Shown in pieces: positions 34,350-43,160 of a DNA stretch of 64,000 bases. Within the stretch, counting starts at the first letter, position 1. Each line of letters begins with the position of its first letter. The stretch is from 1-14-0-10-37-14 sp037130845 (GTDB taxonomy: Bacteria > Patescibacteriota > Patescibacteriia > Patescibacteriales > Patescibacteriaceae): the NCBI GenBank assembly GCA_037130845.1, contig JBAXSE010000007.1, positions 1 through 64,000 on the forward strand, in the 5' to 3' direction. Position numbers and translations under genes: made by a program. The notes under the pieces are model-generated. The model saw only the letters and a program-made list of their open reading frames with translations. It ran no database searches and was not told where the DNA came from.

Positions 34350-35498
34350 ATGGCAAAAAATTATTACACAATCGGCATAGACGCCCGCTTCTATGGGCCT
34401 GTCGGCAAAGGACTTGGCCGCTATGCTCAAGAGGTGATTGATCGCCTCTTGGTTCTGGATCAGACAAACCATTACGTCGTATTTTTGACTAAGGATAATT
34501 TTGATGTTTTTTATACTGATAATCCTCGAGTCAAAAAGGTTTTGGCGGATGTGCGTTGGTATAGCTGGGACGAGCAATTCAAGATGCCCAAGATTATCGA
34601 CAATGAATTACTGGATCTAATGCATTATCTGCATTTTAATGTGCCTTTTTTAGCGCGTACGCCTTTTGTGGTGACAATCCATGATTTAATCCTTTATCGT
34701 TATCCCACTGTGCGCGCTAGCACGCTGTATCCTATTTATTACTGGTTTAAAAATATGGCCTATCGCCTGATCATCAATATGGCTGTCAGGCGTTCGCGCA
34801 AAATCATTGCGGTCTCGGAATTTACCAAACAAGATATTATCAAACAATTCAATGTTAACCCTGACAAAGTGGCTGTCACTTATGAAGGTATTGCAACTTT
34901 TGCCGAAACGACTGCCGCACAAGCTGACAGCCAGGCCGTCTTAGCCCGTTTGACAATCAACAAGCCTTATTTGCTCTATGTCGGCAATGCCTATCCGCAC
35001 AAGAATCTTGAATGGTTGATTAATTCGTTGGCTGATTCTAATTTACAGGATATAAACCTGGTTTTGGTCGGCCGAGAAGACTATTTTTACAAACGCCTCA
35101 AGGAATTAGCCGCCACCAAGAGCCAGCCTGATAAATTCATTTTCCCCGGTTTTGTAACGGACAAAGATCTCAAAGTGTTGTATCAACAAGCCTTGGCATA
35201 TGTTTTCCCTTCGTTCTATGAAGGGTTCGGCTTGCCTCCCTTGGAGGCAATGGCCTTGGGTTGCCCGGTGCTGTCAGCGCGTACCAGCAGTTTGCCTGAA
35301 GTTTTGGGTGCTGCCGCACTTTATTTCGATCCGCAAGATCAACAATCGTTATTGGCTGTGATTGACCAGATGCTAAATAATGAACCTCTGCGCCAACAAA
35401 TGATTGTTCTGGGCAAAGCGCGCAGCAATGTCTTTAGCTGGCAAGAATGCGCGGCTAAAACCCTCGCAATTTATAATAAGTTATGCGCCAGAAGTTAA
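34350..35498 (+). CDS. Glycosyltransferase family 4
   Basis: A 382-residue GT-B enzyme. Motifs: GIDARFYGPVGKGLGRYAQEV at the N-terminus (acceptor loop), VTIHDLILYRYP, the donor-domain start YLLYVGNAYPHKNLEWLI, and the E-x7-E signature in SFYEGFGLPPLEAMALGCP. The layout is typical of mannosyl- or rhamnosyl-type transferases but the sugar is unknown. The next gene starts 16 bases before its stop. Confidence 0.92.
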   Translation: MAKNYYTIGIDARFYGPVGKGLGRYAQEVIDRLLVLDQTNHYVVFLTKDNFDVFYTDNPRVKKVLADVRWYSWDEQFKMPKIIDNELLDLMHYLHFNVPFLARTPFVVTIHDLILYRYPTVRASTLYPIYYWFKNMAYRLIINMAVRRSRKIIAVSEFTKQDIIKQFNVNPDKVAVTYEGIATFAETTAAQADSQAVLARLTINKPYLLYVGNAYPHKNLEWLINSLADSNLQDINLVLVGREDYFYKRLKELAATKSQPDKFIFPGFVTDKDLKVLYQQALAYVFPSFYEGFGLPPLEAMALGCPVLSARTSSLPEVLGAAALYFDPQDQQSLLAVIDQMLNNEPLRQQMIVLGKARSNVFSWQECAAKTLAIYNKLCARS

Positions 35499-37855
35499 GT
35501 CGACAATTTACAAAACAGACAAGCGGCCCCTTTGATTGGTTAATCGAACTGGGCAGGCTTGAAGCCAGTTTGGCTCGGCTGCTGGGCCGATTATTTTGGC
35601 GATTTATTTATGGCATAACTTTGCTGATTGAATCTTTGGGCAGAGCTGTTGCCGGATCCATGAGCTCGATTATTTGGATATTAGCGCGCCTTGTGACTCT
35701 GCCAATCAGACTGCTTTTGGCTGCCGGAGCGGTGTTTAGCTCTAATCTGAGGTCGGCAGGCCATGCCTTTAATCGCAGCCTGACCCACTACCATACCGGC
35801 TTAATCCGCCAAGCCGAGCTTACCAAAGAAAACATCAGGCAACAATCAGATAGCGCAAAAACAAAGATTAATCACAAGATCAAGCGCTTAAGCAAAGTAC
35901 GTATTGCGCCTCAAGCCAGTTTTTTAAAGCCAGCCGCTGTTTTTGCGCTTATTTTGTTTATAGTCTTAGCTCCTTTTGCCGGCTATCGTAATTTTAACTT
36001 CTTGCTAGGGCTAAAGGACAAAATAATTAGCGCCGCCCATGCAGCAATTGGCAATATGCAATCAGCCAAACAGGCGGCTGAAGGACGCGATCTAAATAAG
36101 GCGGCGGCCAATTTCAGCCAAGCCGGCCAGGATTTTTTGCAAGCCGAAACTGACATAGCTCGCATTAATAGCCTCTTGTTAAAATTAGCCGGAGCTTTGC
36201 CTAATAGCGATCTCAAGCTGGCAAGTTCGGCTCAGAATCTAGCCGCTGCGGGACGTATCGGTTCGGACATGGCTGCTAATCTCGCAGAAGCCATCAATTC
36301 GTTGCTGGCGGCAGGGGAGCTAACCGATCGCTTAGACGCCTTTAATGGTAGAGCGGTAGAGGCCAGCGCCCAAGCGCGTGAATTGCAGCAAACCTTATCA
36401 CAAATCAAATTATCAGATCTGCCTGATCAATACCGTCAAGATTTCACAGATTTAAAAAATACAGCCGATTTAGTGGCAAGCAGCTTGACCGAAATCGTTG
36501 ATTTGGTCGAAGATATCAAGATTTTTGCGGGCGCCGAGCAAGATCGAAGATATTTGTTGATATTTCAGAATAATGCCGAAATGAGAGCTAGCGGCGGTTT
36601 TATCGGCAGTTTTGCCTTGCTTGATTTGGCCAAAGGAAAGATTAAAAAAATGGAAACCCCCGGCGGAGGGGCTTATGATACTGAGGGCGGGATGCGCGTT
36701 CGTTTGGCAGCTCCTGAGCCATTATGGCTGGTCGATTCGCTGTGGCATTTTTGGGATGTAAATTGGTGGCCTGATTGGCCGCGGACAGCCAAAAAGTTGT
36801 CATGGTTTTATGAAAAATCTGATGGTTCATCGGTTGACGGCGTTATCGCCTTTACCCCTGATACTATAATCGCCTTGCTTAAGCTGGTGGGTCCGATTGA
36901 CTTGCCTCAATACAAAACAACTATCAGCGCAGATAATTTTACCGATACAGTCCAATATATCGCCGAACAAAAAACCGGAGCCACCAGTACGCCCAAGATG
37001 ATTATCGGTGATTTGAGCGGCAAACTGATAGAAAAGCTAGGCCAGAATTTAGACCGTCAAAAGCTAGTCGCCTTATTGTCTCTTGTAGAAAAATCGTTAG
37101 ACCAAAAACAGGTGCTTTTGTATTTTTCGGATAATCGCCTAGAGCAAAAGGTGGCCAGCCTCGGTTGGGATGGCGCAATCAAACAAACGGATAACGACTA
37201 CTTGATGGTTGTTAATACTAACATCGCCGGCGGCAAAAGCGATCGGCGGATGACGCAAATCATCGACCATCGTGCCAGCGTCGCGGCTGACGGTTCAATA
37301 ATAGACACCTTGCTAATTACTCGGGAGCATACGGGCATTCGCAACGAATTGTTTTCGGGCGTACGCAATGTCGATTGGATGCGCATCTACGTACCTTTAG
37401 GAACAGAGCTTATTTCAGCTGAAGGCTTCAGGATTCCGGAAGCAAAATATTTCAGCAAAGCATCAATCGGCACCGAAGACGATCCGGATTTAGCCAACGA
37501 AAGACAGGCGGAAGTAGAGCCGGCTACATTAACCAAAATCTATCGCGAACAAGATAAGACGGTTTTTGCCAATTGGTTGATGGTTGATCCCGGAGAAAAA
37601 GCGCAGATTAAGCTTGTTTATAGGCTCCCTTTTGGTTTGCGTCCAACGGATAACAGCTCTGGCGGGTTGCCCAGTGAGCAGCTCTATAAATACACGCTGC
37701 TAATGCAAAAGCAACCAGGAGCTAATAACGTCGCTTATGCCAGCTCGCTCGACCTGGCTGATAAGGGCAAGCTAATCTGGCATTATCCCGATTCCAATAA
37801 TAGTTATAATACTTTGGAAAATGACAAACTAAACGCTTATCTAATAAGCCGTTAA
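35483..37855 (+). CDS. DUF4012 surface protein
   Basis: A 790-residue protein. Residues 1-160 contain several hydrophobic helices and a basic stretch, with a firm membrane helix near 152-170 (FLKPAAVFALILFIVLAPFA). A helical coiled region (about 180-340) follows, then the DUF4012 core with YLLIFQNNAEMRASGGFIGSFALLD near 352 and DWWPDWP-type aromatic motifs. DUF4012 proteins occur in Gram-positive and CPR genomes next to exopolysaccharide genes, as here, and are thought to act outside the membrane; biochemistry is not known to me. Translation overlaps the preceding glycosyltransferase. Confidence 0.88.
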   Translation: MRQKLSRQFTKQTSGPFDWLIELGRLEASLARLLGRLFWRFIYGITLLIESLGRAVAGSMSSIIWILARLVTLPIRLLLAAGAVFSSNLRSAGHAFNRSLTHYHTGLIRQAELTKENIRQQSDSAKTKINHKIKRLSKVRIAPQASFLKPAAVFALILFIVLAPFAGYRNFNFLLGLKDKIISAAHAAIGNMQSAKQAAEGRDLNKAAANFSQAGQDFLQAETDIARINSLLLKLAGALPNSDLKLASSAQNLAAAGRIGSDMAANLAEAINSLLAAGELTDRLDAFNGRAVEASAQARELQQTLSQIKLSDLPDQYRQDFTDLKNTADLVASSLTEIVDLVEDIKIFAGAEQDRRYLLIFQNNAEMRASGGFIGSFALLDLAKGKIKKMETPGGGAYDTEGGMRVRLAAPEPLWLVDSLWHFWDVNWWPDWPRTAKKLSWFYEKSDGSSVDGVIAFTPDTIIALLKLVGPIDLPQYKTTISADNFTDTVQYIAEQKTGATSTPKMIIGDLSGKLIEKLGQNLDRQKLVALLSLVEKSLDQKQVLLYFSDNRLEQKVASLGWDGAIKQTDNDYLMVVNTNIAGGKSDRRMTQIIDHRASVAADGSIIDTLLITREHTGIRNELFSGVRNVDWMRIYVPLGTELISAEGFRIPEAKYFSKASIGTEDDPDLANERQAEVEPATLTKIYREQDKTVFANWLMVDPGEKAQIKLVYRLPFGLRPTDNSSGGLPSEQLYKYTLLMQKQPGANNVAYASSLDLADKGKLIWHYPDSNNSYNTLENDKLNAYLISR

Positions 37856-37858
37856 TAT

Positions 37859-39973
37859 ATGGCAAAATTAAACGACATCGAGAAGATAAACTATCAAATC
37901 AGCCAAGAGGCTAAAACTCAAAACATCCAGGATGGTTTGGCGGAAATCTACCAAGATGATGAAGGAAAGCTGGTAGATGTTCAAAAACTGCAAATCAAAA
38001 AGAAAAAAAATCTTTGGTTGCGGCTTTTGATTTGGACTGTTTATCTTATCTTGACGGCGGCATTATTCGGCGGAGCGTATTATTATTTCTTAGCCTCCAG
38101 CAAAAGCTCTGATTTAGAAATCAGCTGGTCTGGCAATAGCGCGCCAATGAACGGGCAGGCCCAAACATATACGCTAACGATCAAGAATACCGGCCGTATT
38201 TACATTAAGGATGTTGACTTGTATGCCACTTTGCCTTCTAATTTTGAACTAGATAATACTCAGCCAGCCCGAACGGATAAGCAGAGTTGGCATTGGGCCA
38301 AGCTGTCTGCCGGTGAGTCGGTTGATATCAAGATTACGGGACGTTTCTATAATCTGGTCGGCAAATCGAACCTTTTTATCGCCGAGGCAACTTATAAGCC
38401 TGATAATTTTTCCGCGACCTTTAAAAAATCATCCAGCATGGAGGCGGTAGTGGCTCAGTCCGGGTTAGTGTTTGATATCATAAGGCCTACAAACATGCTG
38501 GTCGGCGAAAAGCAAACCGTAGTCATTAAATATCATTTGGCAGATGGTTCAAACATAGACAATTTCCGCTTGACCATCGATCCAAGCCAGCAGGGCAATT
38601 TAGAATTAATTCAGGACCAAGCCTTTTTGGACCATGTTAAGATTATCAAGCCTTGGGTCTGGCAAGCTTACCAGCTTTCCAGCCAAGATCGCGAGATTAC
38701 GGTCAACTTCAAGATTCTGGACAAAAATGACAAGCTGGATAACTTTAAATTTCGGTTTGATTATTGGCTGCCTAATAATCCAAGCATGCTGACGGCTATG
38801 TATGAGAGTACCAGCACGACCAGCACCGAATCCCGTTTGGGCAGCATGGAGCCTGCCGCCAGTTCGACCGCAACCAGCAGCCTGGATTTCCGTAATAACG
38901 AAGACCGCTTTTTACCGTTGGCTGAAGAGAATTATGATATAAATATTATCAAGAATGACCTTAATTTGCTGATGATTGAGAATGGCACCGATAAAGATCA
39001 GTCGGCTGATTTTGGCCAAACTATGACTTATTCTATCAATTATGCCAACAAAGGCATGGATCCTTTGGAAAACATCGTTATATCCGCCAATCTTAAGGGC
39101 GATTTGGTTGACTGGAAGTCATTTAAAGATAAATTTGGCGGAAAAGTGGAAGGCTCGGTTGTCAGTTGGACCAAGAACGAATTGCCAGATTTAGCCAGGT
39201 TAGATAAAGATGCCAAAGGTACAATCGACTTTAGCGTCAAGATTAAAGATCTTGATGCCTTTAAAGAAACAAACAGCTTTAAGCCTCTTCTTAAGGCCTA
39301 CGCTACTTTTACCAATAAAAAAGTTGGAGATGTAAAGCAGATTGTGGCTGATGTTAATGCTCGTGATCAGCAAGCCTCAATTATTGACAACGGGGGAGCT
39401 AGCGGAACAGCTAACGCCAATCTGGAGCATGCCACTTCATCGGAAAACATGTCCAATGTCATTTTGACTAGGATTAACTCAGATCTGCAGCTTGATGAAA
39501 AAGTGTTGTATTACTCTTTAGATAATGAGGCCTTGGGCTTTGGGCCAGTCCCGTTAGAAATAGGCAAGACCACTACCTTGAGAGCTTTTTGGAAGATTAC
39601 CAATACTTTACACAACTTGAGTTCTGTTGAGGTTTCTGTTAACCTACCGCAATATGTTAATATCGATGGCAAGCCGACCGCTACAGTTGGAAGCTTGAAT
39701 TACGATCCGGCTAATCATCGTCTCGTATGGTCTATAAGCCGCTTAGACAAAGGCTCAAATGAGCAAAGTGCTCAATTCAACGTTGCCATCACTCCTAGCG
39801 ATAGCTTGCGCAATAAAATATTGATTATCTTTCCCAAAACTGAAATTAGTGCCAATGATGACGAAAGCGGTTCGATGATTAAGAAAGAGGTTAAGGCTAG
39901 GACATCCAAATTCGAAGACGATCTAATCGTCCAGCAAGTTGTGCCTGATTTGAATGGCGGGCTAGTTAAGTAA
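37859..39973 (+). CDS. Membrane-anchored surface protein with Ig-like repeats
   Basis: A 704-residue protein with a cytoplasmic N-terminus, one membrane helix near residues 52-74 (LRLLIWTVYLILTAALFGGAYYYF), and an extracellular part with about four beta-sandwich repeats of the DUF11/CARDB type: YTLTIKNTGRIYIKDVDLYATLP (near 100), a second from about 205, MTYSINYANKGMDPLENIVISANL (near 390), and LRAFWKITNTLHNLSSVEVSVNLP (near 575). It follows the DUF4012 gene by 3 bases. Likely a cell-surface structural or adhesive protein; no enzymatic motif. Confidence 0.75.
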   Translation: MAKLNDIEKINYQISQEAKTQNIQDGLAEIYQDDEGKLVDVQKLQIKKKKNLWLRLLIWTVYLILTAALFGGAYYYFLASSKSSDLEISWSGNSAPMNGQAQTYTLTIKNTGRIYIKDVDLYATLPSNFELDNTQPARTDKQSWHWAKLSAGESVDIKITGRFYNLVGKSNLFIAEATYKPDNFSATFKKSSSMEAVVAQSGLVFDIIRPTNMLVGEKQTVVIKYHLADGSNIDNFRLTIDPSQQGNLELIQDQAFLDHVKIIKPWVWQAYQLSSQDREITVNFKILDKNDKLDNFKFRFDYWLPNNPSMLTAMYESTSTTSTESRLGSMEPAASSTATSSLDFRNNEDRFLPLAEENYDINIIKNDLNLLMIENGTDKDQSADFGQTMTYSINYANKGMDPLENIVISANLKGDLVDWKSFKDKFGGKVEGSVVSWTKNELPDLARLDKDAKGTIDFSVKIKDLDAFKETNSFKPLLKAYATFTNKKVGDVKQIVADVNARDQQASIIDNGGASGTANANLEHATSSENMSNVILTRINSDLQLDEKVLYYSLDNEALGFGPVPLEIGKTTTLRAFWKITNTLHNLSSVEVSVNLPQYVNIDGKPTATVGSLNYDPANHRLVWSISRLDKGSNEQSAQFNVAITPSDSLRNKILIIFPKTEISANDDESGSMIKKEVKARTSKFEDDLIVQQVVPDLNGGLVK

Positions 39974-39982
39974 ATCTAATAA

Positions 39983-41122
39983 ATGTATAAAATTACCAAA
40001 AAACACGCCAAATCTGCAGCACGCGCCGGTTTACTCAAGACCGCTCACGGCGTGCTTAAAACGCCCTTTTTTATGCCGGTGGCTACCCGAGGCACGCTTA
40101 AGCATCTTTCTACCGAAGACCTTAAGGGGCTTAAATCTCAGATATTACTCTCCAATACCTATCATCTAATGCTTAAGCCAGGCGAAGACCACATCGTTAA
40201 TCAAGGTGGTTTGCATCAATTCATGGACTGGCCAGGTGCTATTCTGACTGATTCTGGCGGGTTTCAGATTTTTTCTTTGGCCGGCAAGCGGGAAGGATCC
40301 AAGGTGCTAGTCAAGATTACCGAAAAGGGCGCCGATTTCCGTTCACCTTGGGATGGCAGTAAGCATCATCTGACCCCAGAAAAATCGCTGCAAATCCAAG
40401 CCAAATTAGGCGTGGATATTGCTGTTTGCCTGGACGAGTGCGTGGCTCTGCCTGCCACCAGGCCGTATTTGGAGAAATCAGTCGAAATGACCAGCCGTTG
40501 GGCCGAGCGATGCAAGGCGGAACTGGCTAATATTAAAAACAAACCGCTATTATTTGCGGTCATCCAAGGCGGCTTAGAAAAAGACTTGCGCCTTAAGAGC
40601 TTGGCTGATTTAAAGGCAATCGGTTTTGACGGCTATAATATCGGCGGGCTGTCGGTAGGGGAGTCGCCCGTCGAAATGTATAAGGTTTTGGACTATTTGA
40701 TGCCAGAAATGCCGATTGATAAGCCCCGCTATTTGATGGGTGTGGGCTATCCCGAAAATATCATCGAGGGCGTCAAAAGAGGTGTCGATATGTTCGATTG
40801 TGTCATTCCGACCCGCGAAGGGCGCCATGGCAAGCTGTTTGTCTTCAAAAAAAACGCCCCGGCTCTCATAACCAAGGCGTTAGCTTCTAAAAAGGTCAAT
40901 ACTGGCGATTTTTACGAGACCATCAACATCAAAAACAACCAATTCGCAACCGATAAGCACCCGATAAATGCCAGCTCCGACATCACCGAACTCAGGGGGC
41001 TATCCAAGGCCTATCTTAACTATCTATATAAGATCGACGAACCCTTGTCGGCCAGGCTATCCAGCCTCAATAACCTAGAGTTTTATCTTCGTTTAATGAG
41101 ATATATTAGGCAAGCTATATAA
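39983..41122 (+). CDS. tgt: tRNA-guanine transglycosylase lacking the zinc site
   Basis: A 379-residue Tgt-family protein, the enzyme that exchanges guanine-34 for preQ1 in tRNAs with GUN anticodons. The active site is intact: TDSGGFQIFSL with the first catalytic Asp near 91, GGLSVGES, and MFDCVIPTRE with the nucleophile Asp near 274. The C-terminal zinc motif, normally C-x-C-x2-C plus a His, is replaced: the aligned residues are Ser, Ile and Leu in SSDITELRG, and Asn in SSLNNLEF. The fold elements around it (LSKAYLNYLY, ARL, FYLRLMRYIRQAI) are kept. No queuosine-synthesis gene is in the window. It ends at a bidirectional terminator. Confidence 0.9.
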   Translation: MYKITKKHAKSAARAGLLKTAHGVLKTPFFMPVATRGTLKHLSTEDLKGLKSQILLSNTYHLMLKPGEDHIVNQGGLHQFMDWPGAILTDSGGFQIFSLAGKREGSKVLVKITEKGADFRSPWDGSKHHLTPEKSLQIQAKLGVDIAVCLDECVALPATRPYLEKSVEMTSRWAERCKAELANIKNKPLLFAVIQGGLEKDLRLKSLADLKAIGFDGYNIGGLSVGESPVEMYKVLDYLMPEMPIDKPRYLMGVGYPENIIEGVKRGVDMFDCVIPTREGRHGKLFVFKKNAPALITKALASKKVNTGDFYETINIKNNQFATDKHPINASSDITELRGLSKAYLNYLYKIDEPLSARLSSLNNLEFYLRLMRYIRQAI

Positions 41123-41145
41123 AAACCCTATTGCTAGGGTTTTTT
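41121..41145. terminator. Bidirectional terminator between tgt and a convergent small gene
   Basis: AAAAACCCT, a 6-base loop, AGGGTTTTTT: a stem flanked by A-run and T-run, so it works for tgt on the plus strand and for the small gene ending at 41152 on the minus strand. Confidence 0.8.
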
Positions 41146-41151
41146 GTTTAG

Positions 41152-41373
41152 CTAAGGAACCAGCTTTTTGCCGGTATACCAAGCTTTGCCGGTTTTAGCT
41201 AGAATTTGAAAATCATCTTCATTCTGACATATCTGCAAATATATGCGTTTTTCATCAATACGGCCGGCGTAAAGGCTGCAATCAGCATAATTTGGCCATG
41301 ATTGTGGCTCAGGTATTTGATCTAAATCAAGAAATTTCTTTGATGTATTATCAAGATATCCCATGTCAATCAT
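41152..41373 (-). CDS. Small unknown protein with its own promoter and strong RBS
   Basis: A 73-residue protein (MIDMGYLDNTSKKFLDL…QSWPNYADCSLYAGRID…KTGKAWYTGKKLVP) with no signal peptide or membrane helix. I accept it because AAGGAGAG lies 5 bases before the ATG, a consensus promoter lies upstream (41409-41437), and a terminator follows. Such a full set of signals is unusual in this window. No family recognised; two Trp and several Tyr suggest a small folded beta domain. Confidence 0.65.
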   Translation of the reverse strand: MIDMGYLDNTSKKFLDLDQIPEPQSWPNYADCSLYAGRIDEKRIYLQICQNEDDFQILAKTGKAWYTGKKLVP

Positions 41374-41408
41374 AATCTCTCCTTAAAATGAACAATAAAC
41401 AGATTACA

Positions 41409-41437
41409 TTTATATCGTATTAATTGGCAATTGTCAA
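41409..41437 (-). promoter_or_regulatory. Consensus promoter of the small minus-strand gene
   Basis: On the minus strand a perfect TTGACA (41432-41437) and TATAAA (41409-41414) are 17 bases apart. The predicted start lies about 30 bases before the ATG, leaving room for the AAGGAG site. Confidence 0.7.
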
Positions 41438-41600
41438 TAGAAAGCTGCATTTGGTTACTATTTAAACAGCGTTCAGAAAGGCAACATCTTAATAAGCTTA
41501 ATAATGCATATATTCAGCTTGTAAAAGAACTATTGCAAAACTATTTTTTTTGGCTAAAATAAAGTAAAATACTATCCTAGAGCTTATGAGAGTACTAGGC

Positions 41601-41629
41601 TTGACATATTCACAGTTAAACTATATAAT
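41601..41629 (+). promoter_or_regulatory. Consensus promoter of the infA-rpsI operon, with a long leader
   Basis: A perfect TTGACA (41601-41606), a 17-base spacer, and a perfect TATAAT (41624-41629), the best promoter in the window. The start point is about 41636, giving a leader of about 92 bases before infA. The leader contains TTGGC (41679-41683 region) that can pair with GCCAA about 14 bases on, followed by GACTTTTTG, a possible attenuator. Apart from this and the minus-strand promoter, the 354-base gap at 41374-41727 shows nothing else clear. Confidence 0.8.
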
Positions 41630-41727
41630 TATCAAAGACAATAAATACTTTTATTGCCAATAATATTGTTTTTGTTAGTTTTGGCACCCAAACTTGCTAG
41701 CCAAGACTTTTTGTATCTAGACTAAAA

Positions 41728-41958
41728 ATGTCAGAAAACCAAATAAATTCCAAAGAATTCATTGAGGTAGTCGGCGAAATACTAGAAATGATGCCAGGCG
41801 CGTCGTTTCGAGTTCGTTTACCCGGCGACCATGAAATATTAGCCCATTTATCCGGGAAAATGCGCATGAACAAGATTCGCTTGACCTATGGCGACAAAGT
41901 CAAGGTACAGATGAGTCCGTACGACTTAAGCAAGGGCAGGATTATCTACCGCATGTAA
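41728..41958 (+). CDS. infA: Translation initiation factor IF-1
   Basis: A 76-residue OB-fold protein that binds the ribosomal A site during initiation. The core IEVVGEILEMMPGASFRVRLPGDHEILAHLSGKMRMNKIRLTYGDKVKVQMSPYDLSKGRIIYR matches IF-1 throughout and the length is standard. It opens the ribosomal operon, as in most bacteria. Confidence 0.97.
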   Translation: MSENQINSKEFIEVVGEILEMMPGASFRVRLPGDHEILAHLSGKMRMNKIRLTYGDKVKVQMSPYDLSKGRIIYRM

Positions 41959-41971
41959 CTAATTTAAATCT

Positions 41972-42085
41972 ATGAAAGTCAGAGCTAGTGTAAAAAAAAT
42001 TTGTAAAGACTGCAAAGTAATCCGCAGAAAAGGTCGTGTCTGTGTTGTTTGCAATACCCCTAAACATAAACAAAGACAGGGCTAA
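41972..42085 (+). CDS. rpmJ: 50S ribosomal protein L36 (zinc type)
   Basis: A 37-residue protein, MKVRASVKKICKDC…GRVCVVCNTPKHKQRQG. It has the C-x2-C, C and His ligands of the zinc-containing form of L36 (Cys11, Cys14, Cys27, His32) with an extra Cys24. It lies 13 bases after infA, its usual place. Confidence 0.97.
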   Translation: MKVRASVKKICKDCKVIRRKGRVCVVCNTPKHKQRQG

Positions 42086-42103
42086 ATAAGTATAAAAAGT
42101 TCA

Positions 42104-42159
42104 TAAAGTTTGTAAAGTTTGTAAAGTAAGTCATTACTTTCTAAACTCTATAAACTTTA
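42104..42159. repeat. Long AT-rich hairpin between rpmJ and rpsM
   Basis: Arms 42104-42129 and 42134-42159 pair almost throughout (about 26 positions with two mismatches and a few G-U) around a 4-base loop GTCA. It is one of several AT-rich inverted repeats in the window, each built from its own repeated word (here GTAAAGTTT). It fills the only sizeable gap (97 bases) inside the ribosomal operon. Confidence 0.7.
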
Positions 42160-42182
42160 GACTTTCCACTTTAAACTACTAT

Positions 42183-42575
42183 ATGGCATTACGTATTTCC
42201 GGCGTCGTTGTTCCCAACGACAAACGCGTTGAGATCGCCTTGACCTACCTCTACGGTATCGGCTTGACTCTATCCAAAGATATTTTGGCCAAGACAGCTA
42301 TCGATCCTGATTTGAGAGTCAAGGACATGAAAGAGGAGGATGCAAACCGTTTAAGAACTTACATCGAGAAGAACTTCCGCATCGAAGGCGATCTCAAAAG
42401 AGATATTGGCAACAACATCAAGCGCCTTAAGGATATTGGCAGCTACCGCGGTTCCCGCCATGCCAAGAAACTTCCGGTTCGCGGACAGCGCACCAAAACC
42501 AACAACCGCACTATCCGCGGCAATCAACGCCGCACCATGGGCTCGGGTCGCAAACCGCTCGGCCAGAAAACTTAA
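42183..42575 (+). CDS. rpsM: 30S ribosomal protein S13
   Basis: A 130-residue protein of the 30S head that contacts the 50S subunit and P-site tRNA. It begins ALRISGVVVPNDKRVEIALTYLYGIGLTLSKDIL and ends in the basic tail RGSRHAKKLPVRGQRTKTNNRTIRGNQRR typical of S13. Length is normal. Only 9 bases separate it from rpsK. Confidence 0.97.
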   Translation: MALRISGVVVPNDKRVEIALTYLYGIGLTLSKDILAKTAIDPDLRVKDMKEEDANRLRTYIEKNFRIEGDLKRDIGNNIKRLKDIGSYRGSRHAKKLPVRGQRTKTNNRTIRGNQRRTMGSGRKPLGQKT

Positions 42576-42584
42576 TTACACGAT

Positions 42585-43148
42585 ATGTCCGAAAACAATT
42601 TAGACAATACAGCTGTTGAACCGCTATCGGCCGATGCCGCTTTTGACGCGATGGTAGCCAAAGACGCTCCTGCTCCTGCGCCCAAGGATGATTTCGACGA
42701 TCTGCCGGATGACATCAAGAAAAAGCTGGAGAAAAACAAGGCCGCCCGTTTAGCCAAAGTCAAGAAAGGCAAAGGTAAGAAAGCCAAGAAGGCCGAACGC
42801 ACCGTTACTGTCGGCAAGGTTTTTGTCAGCTCTTCTTATAATAACACCATCATCACCATCACTGATCTTGATGGCAATGTCATTTCTTGGGCTAACGCCG
42901 GTCTCGCCGGTTTCAAAGGTCCGAAGAAATCTACTCCTTATGCTGCTCAGATTATTACCAAAATCGCCGTCGCTCGCGCCAAAGAAATGGGTTTGAGCGA
43001 AGTCAGCGTTTTTGTCAAAGGTGTCGGTACCGGACGCGAGTCTGCCGTACGCGCCTTGAATGCCAATGGCTTGAATGTCACTTATATCAAAGATATCACT
43101 CCTATCCCGCATAACGGCTGCCGCGCTCGCAAGCCAAGAAGGGTGTAA
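42585..43148 (+). CDS. rpsK: 30S ribosomal protein S11 with N-terminal extension
   Basis: A 187-residue protein. Residues from about 72 on are canonical S11 (VFVSSSYNNTIITITDLDGNVISWANAG…RESAVRALNANGLNVTYIKDITPIPHNGCRARKPRRV), the platform protein next to the Shine-Dalgarno duplex. Normal S11 is about 120-130 residues, so 55-60 residues are added at the front: an acidic, Ala/Asp/Pro-rich stretch followed by a Lys/Ala run (KVKKGKGKKAKKAE). The ATG at 42585 is the frame start next to rpsM; no internal Met lies between the extension and the core, so the extension appears real. Confidence 0.95.
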   Translation: MSENNLDNTAVEPLSADAAFDAMVAKDAPAPAPKDDFDDLPDDIKKKLEKNKAARLAKVKKGKGKKAKKAERTVTVGKVFVSSSYNNTIITITDLDGNVISWANAGLAGFKGPKKSTPYAAQIITKIAVARAKEMGLSEVSVFVKGVGTGRESAVRALNANGLNVTYIKDITPIPHNGCRARKPRRV

Positions 43149-43160
43149 TCAGCAATACTT

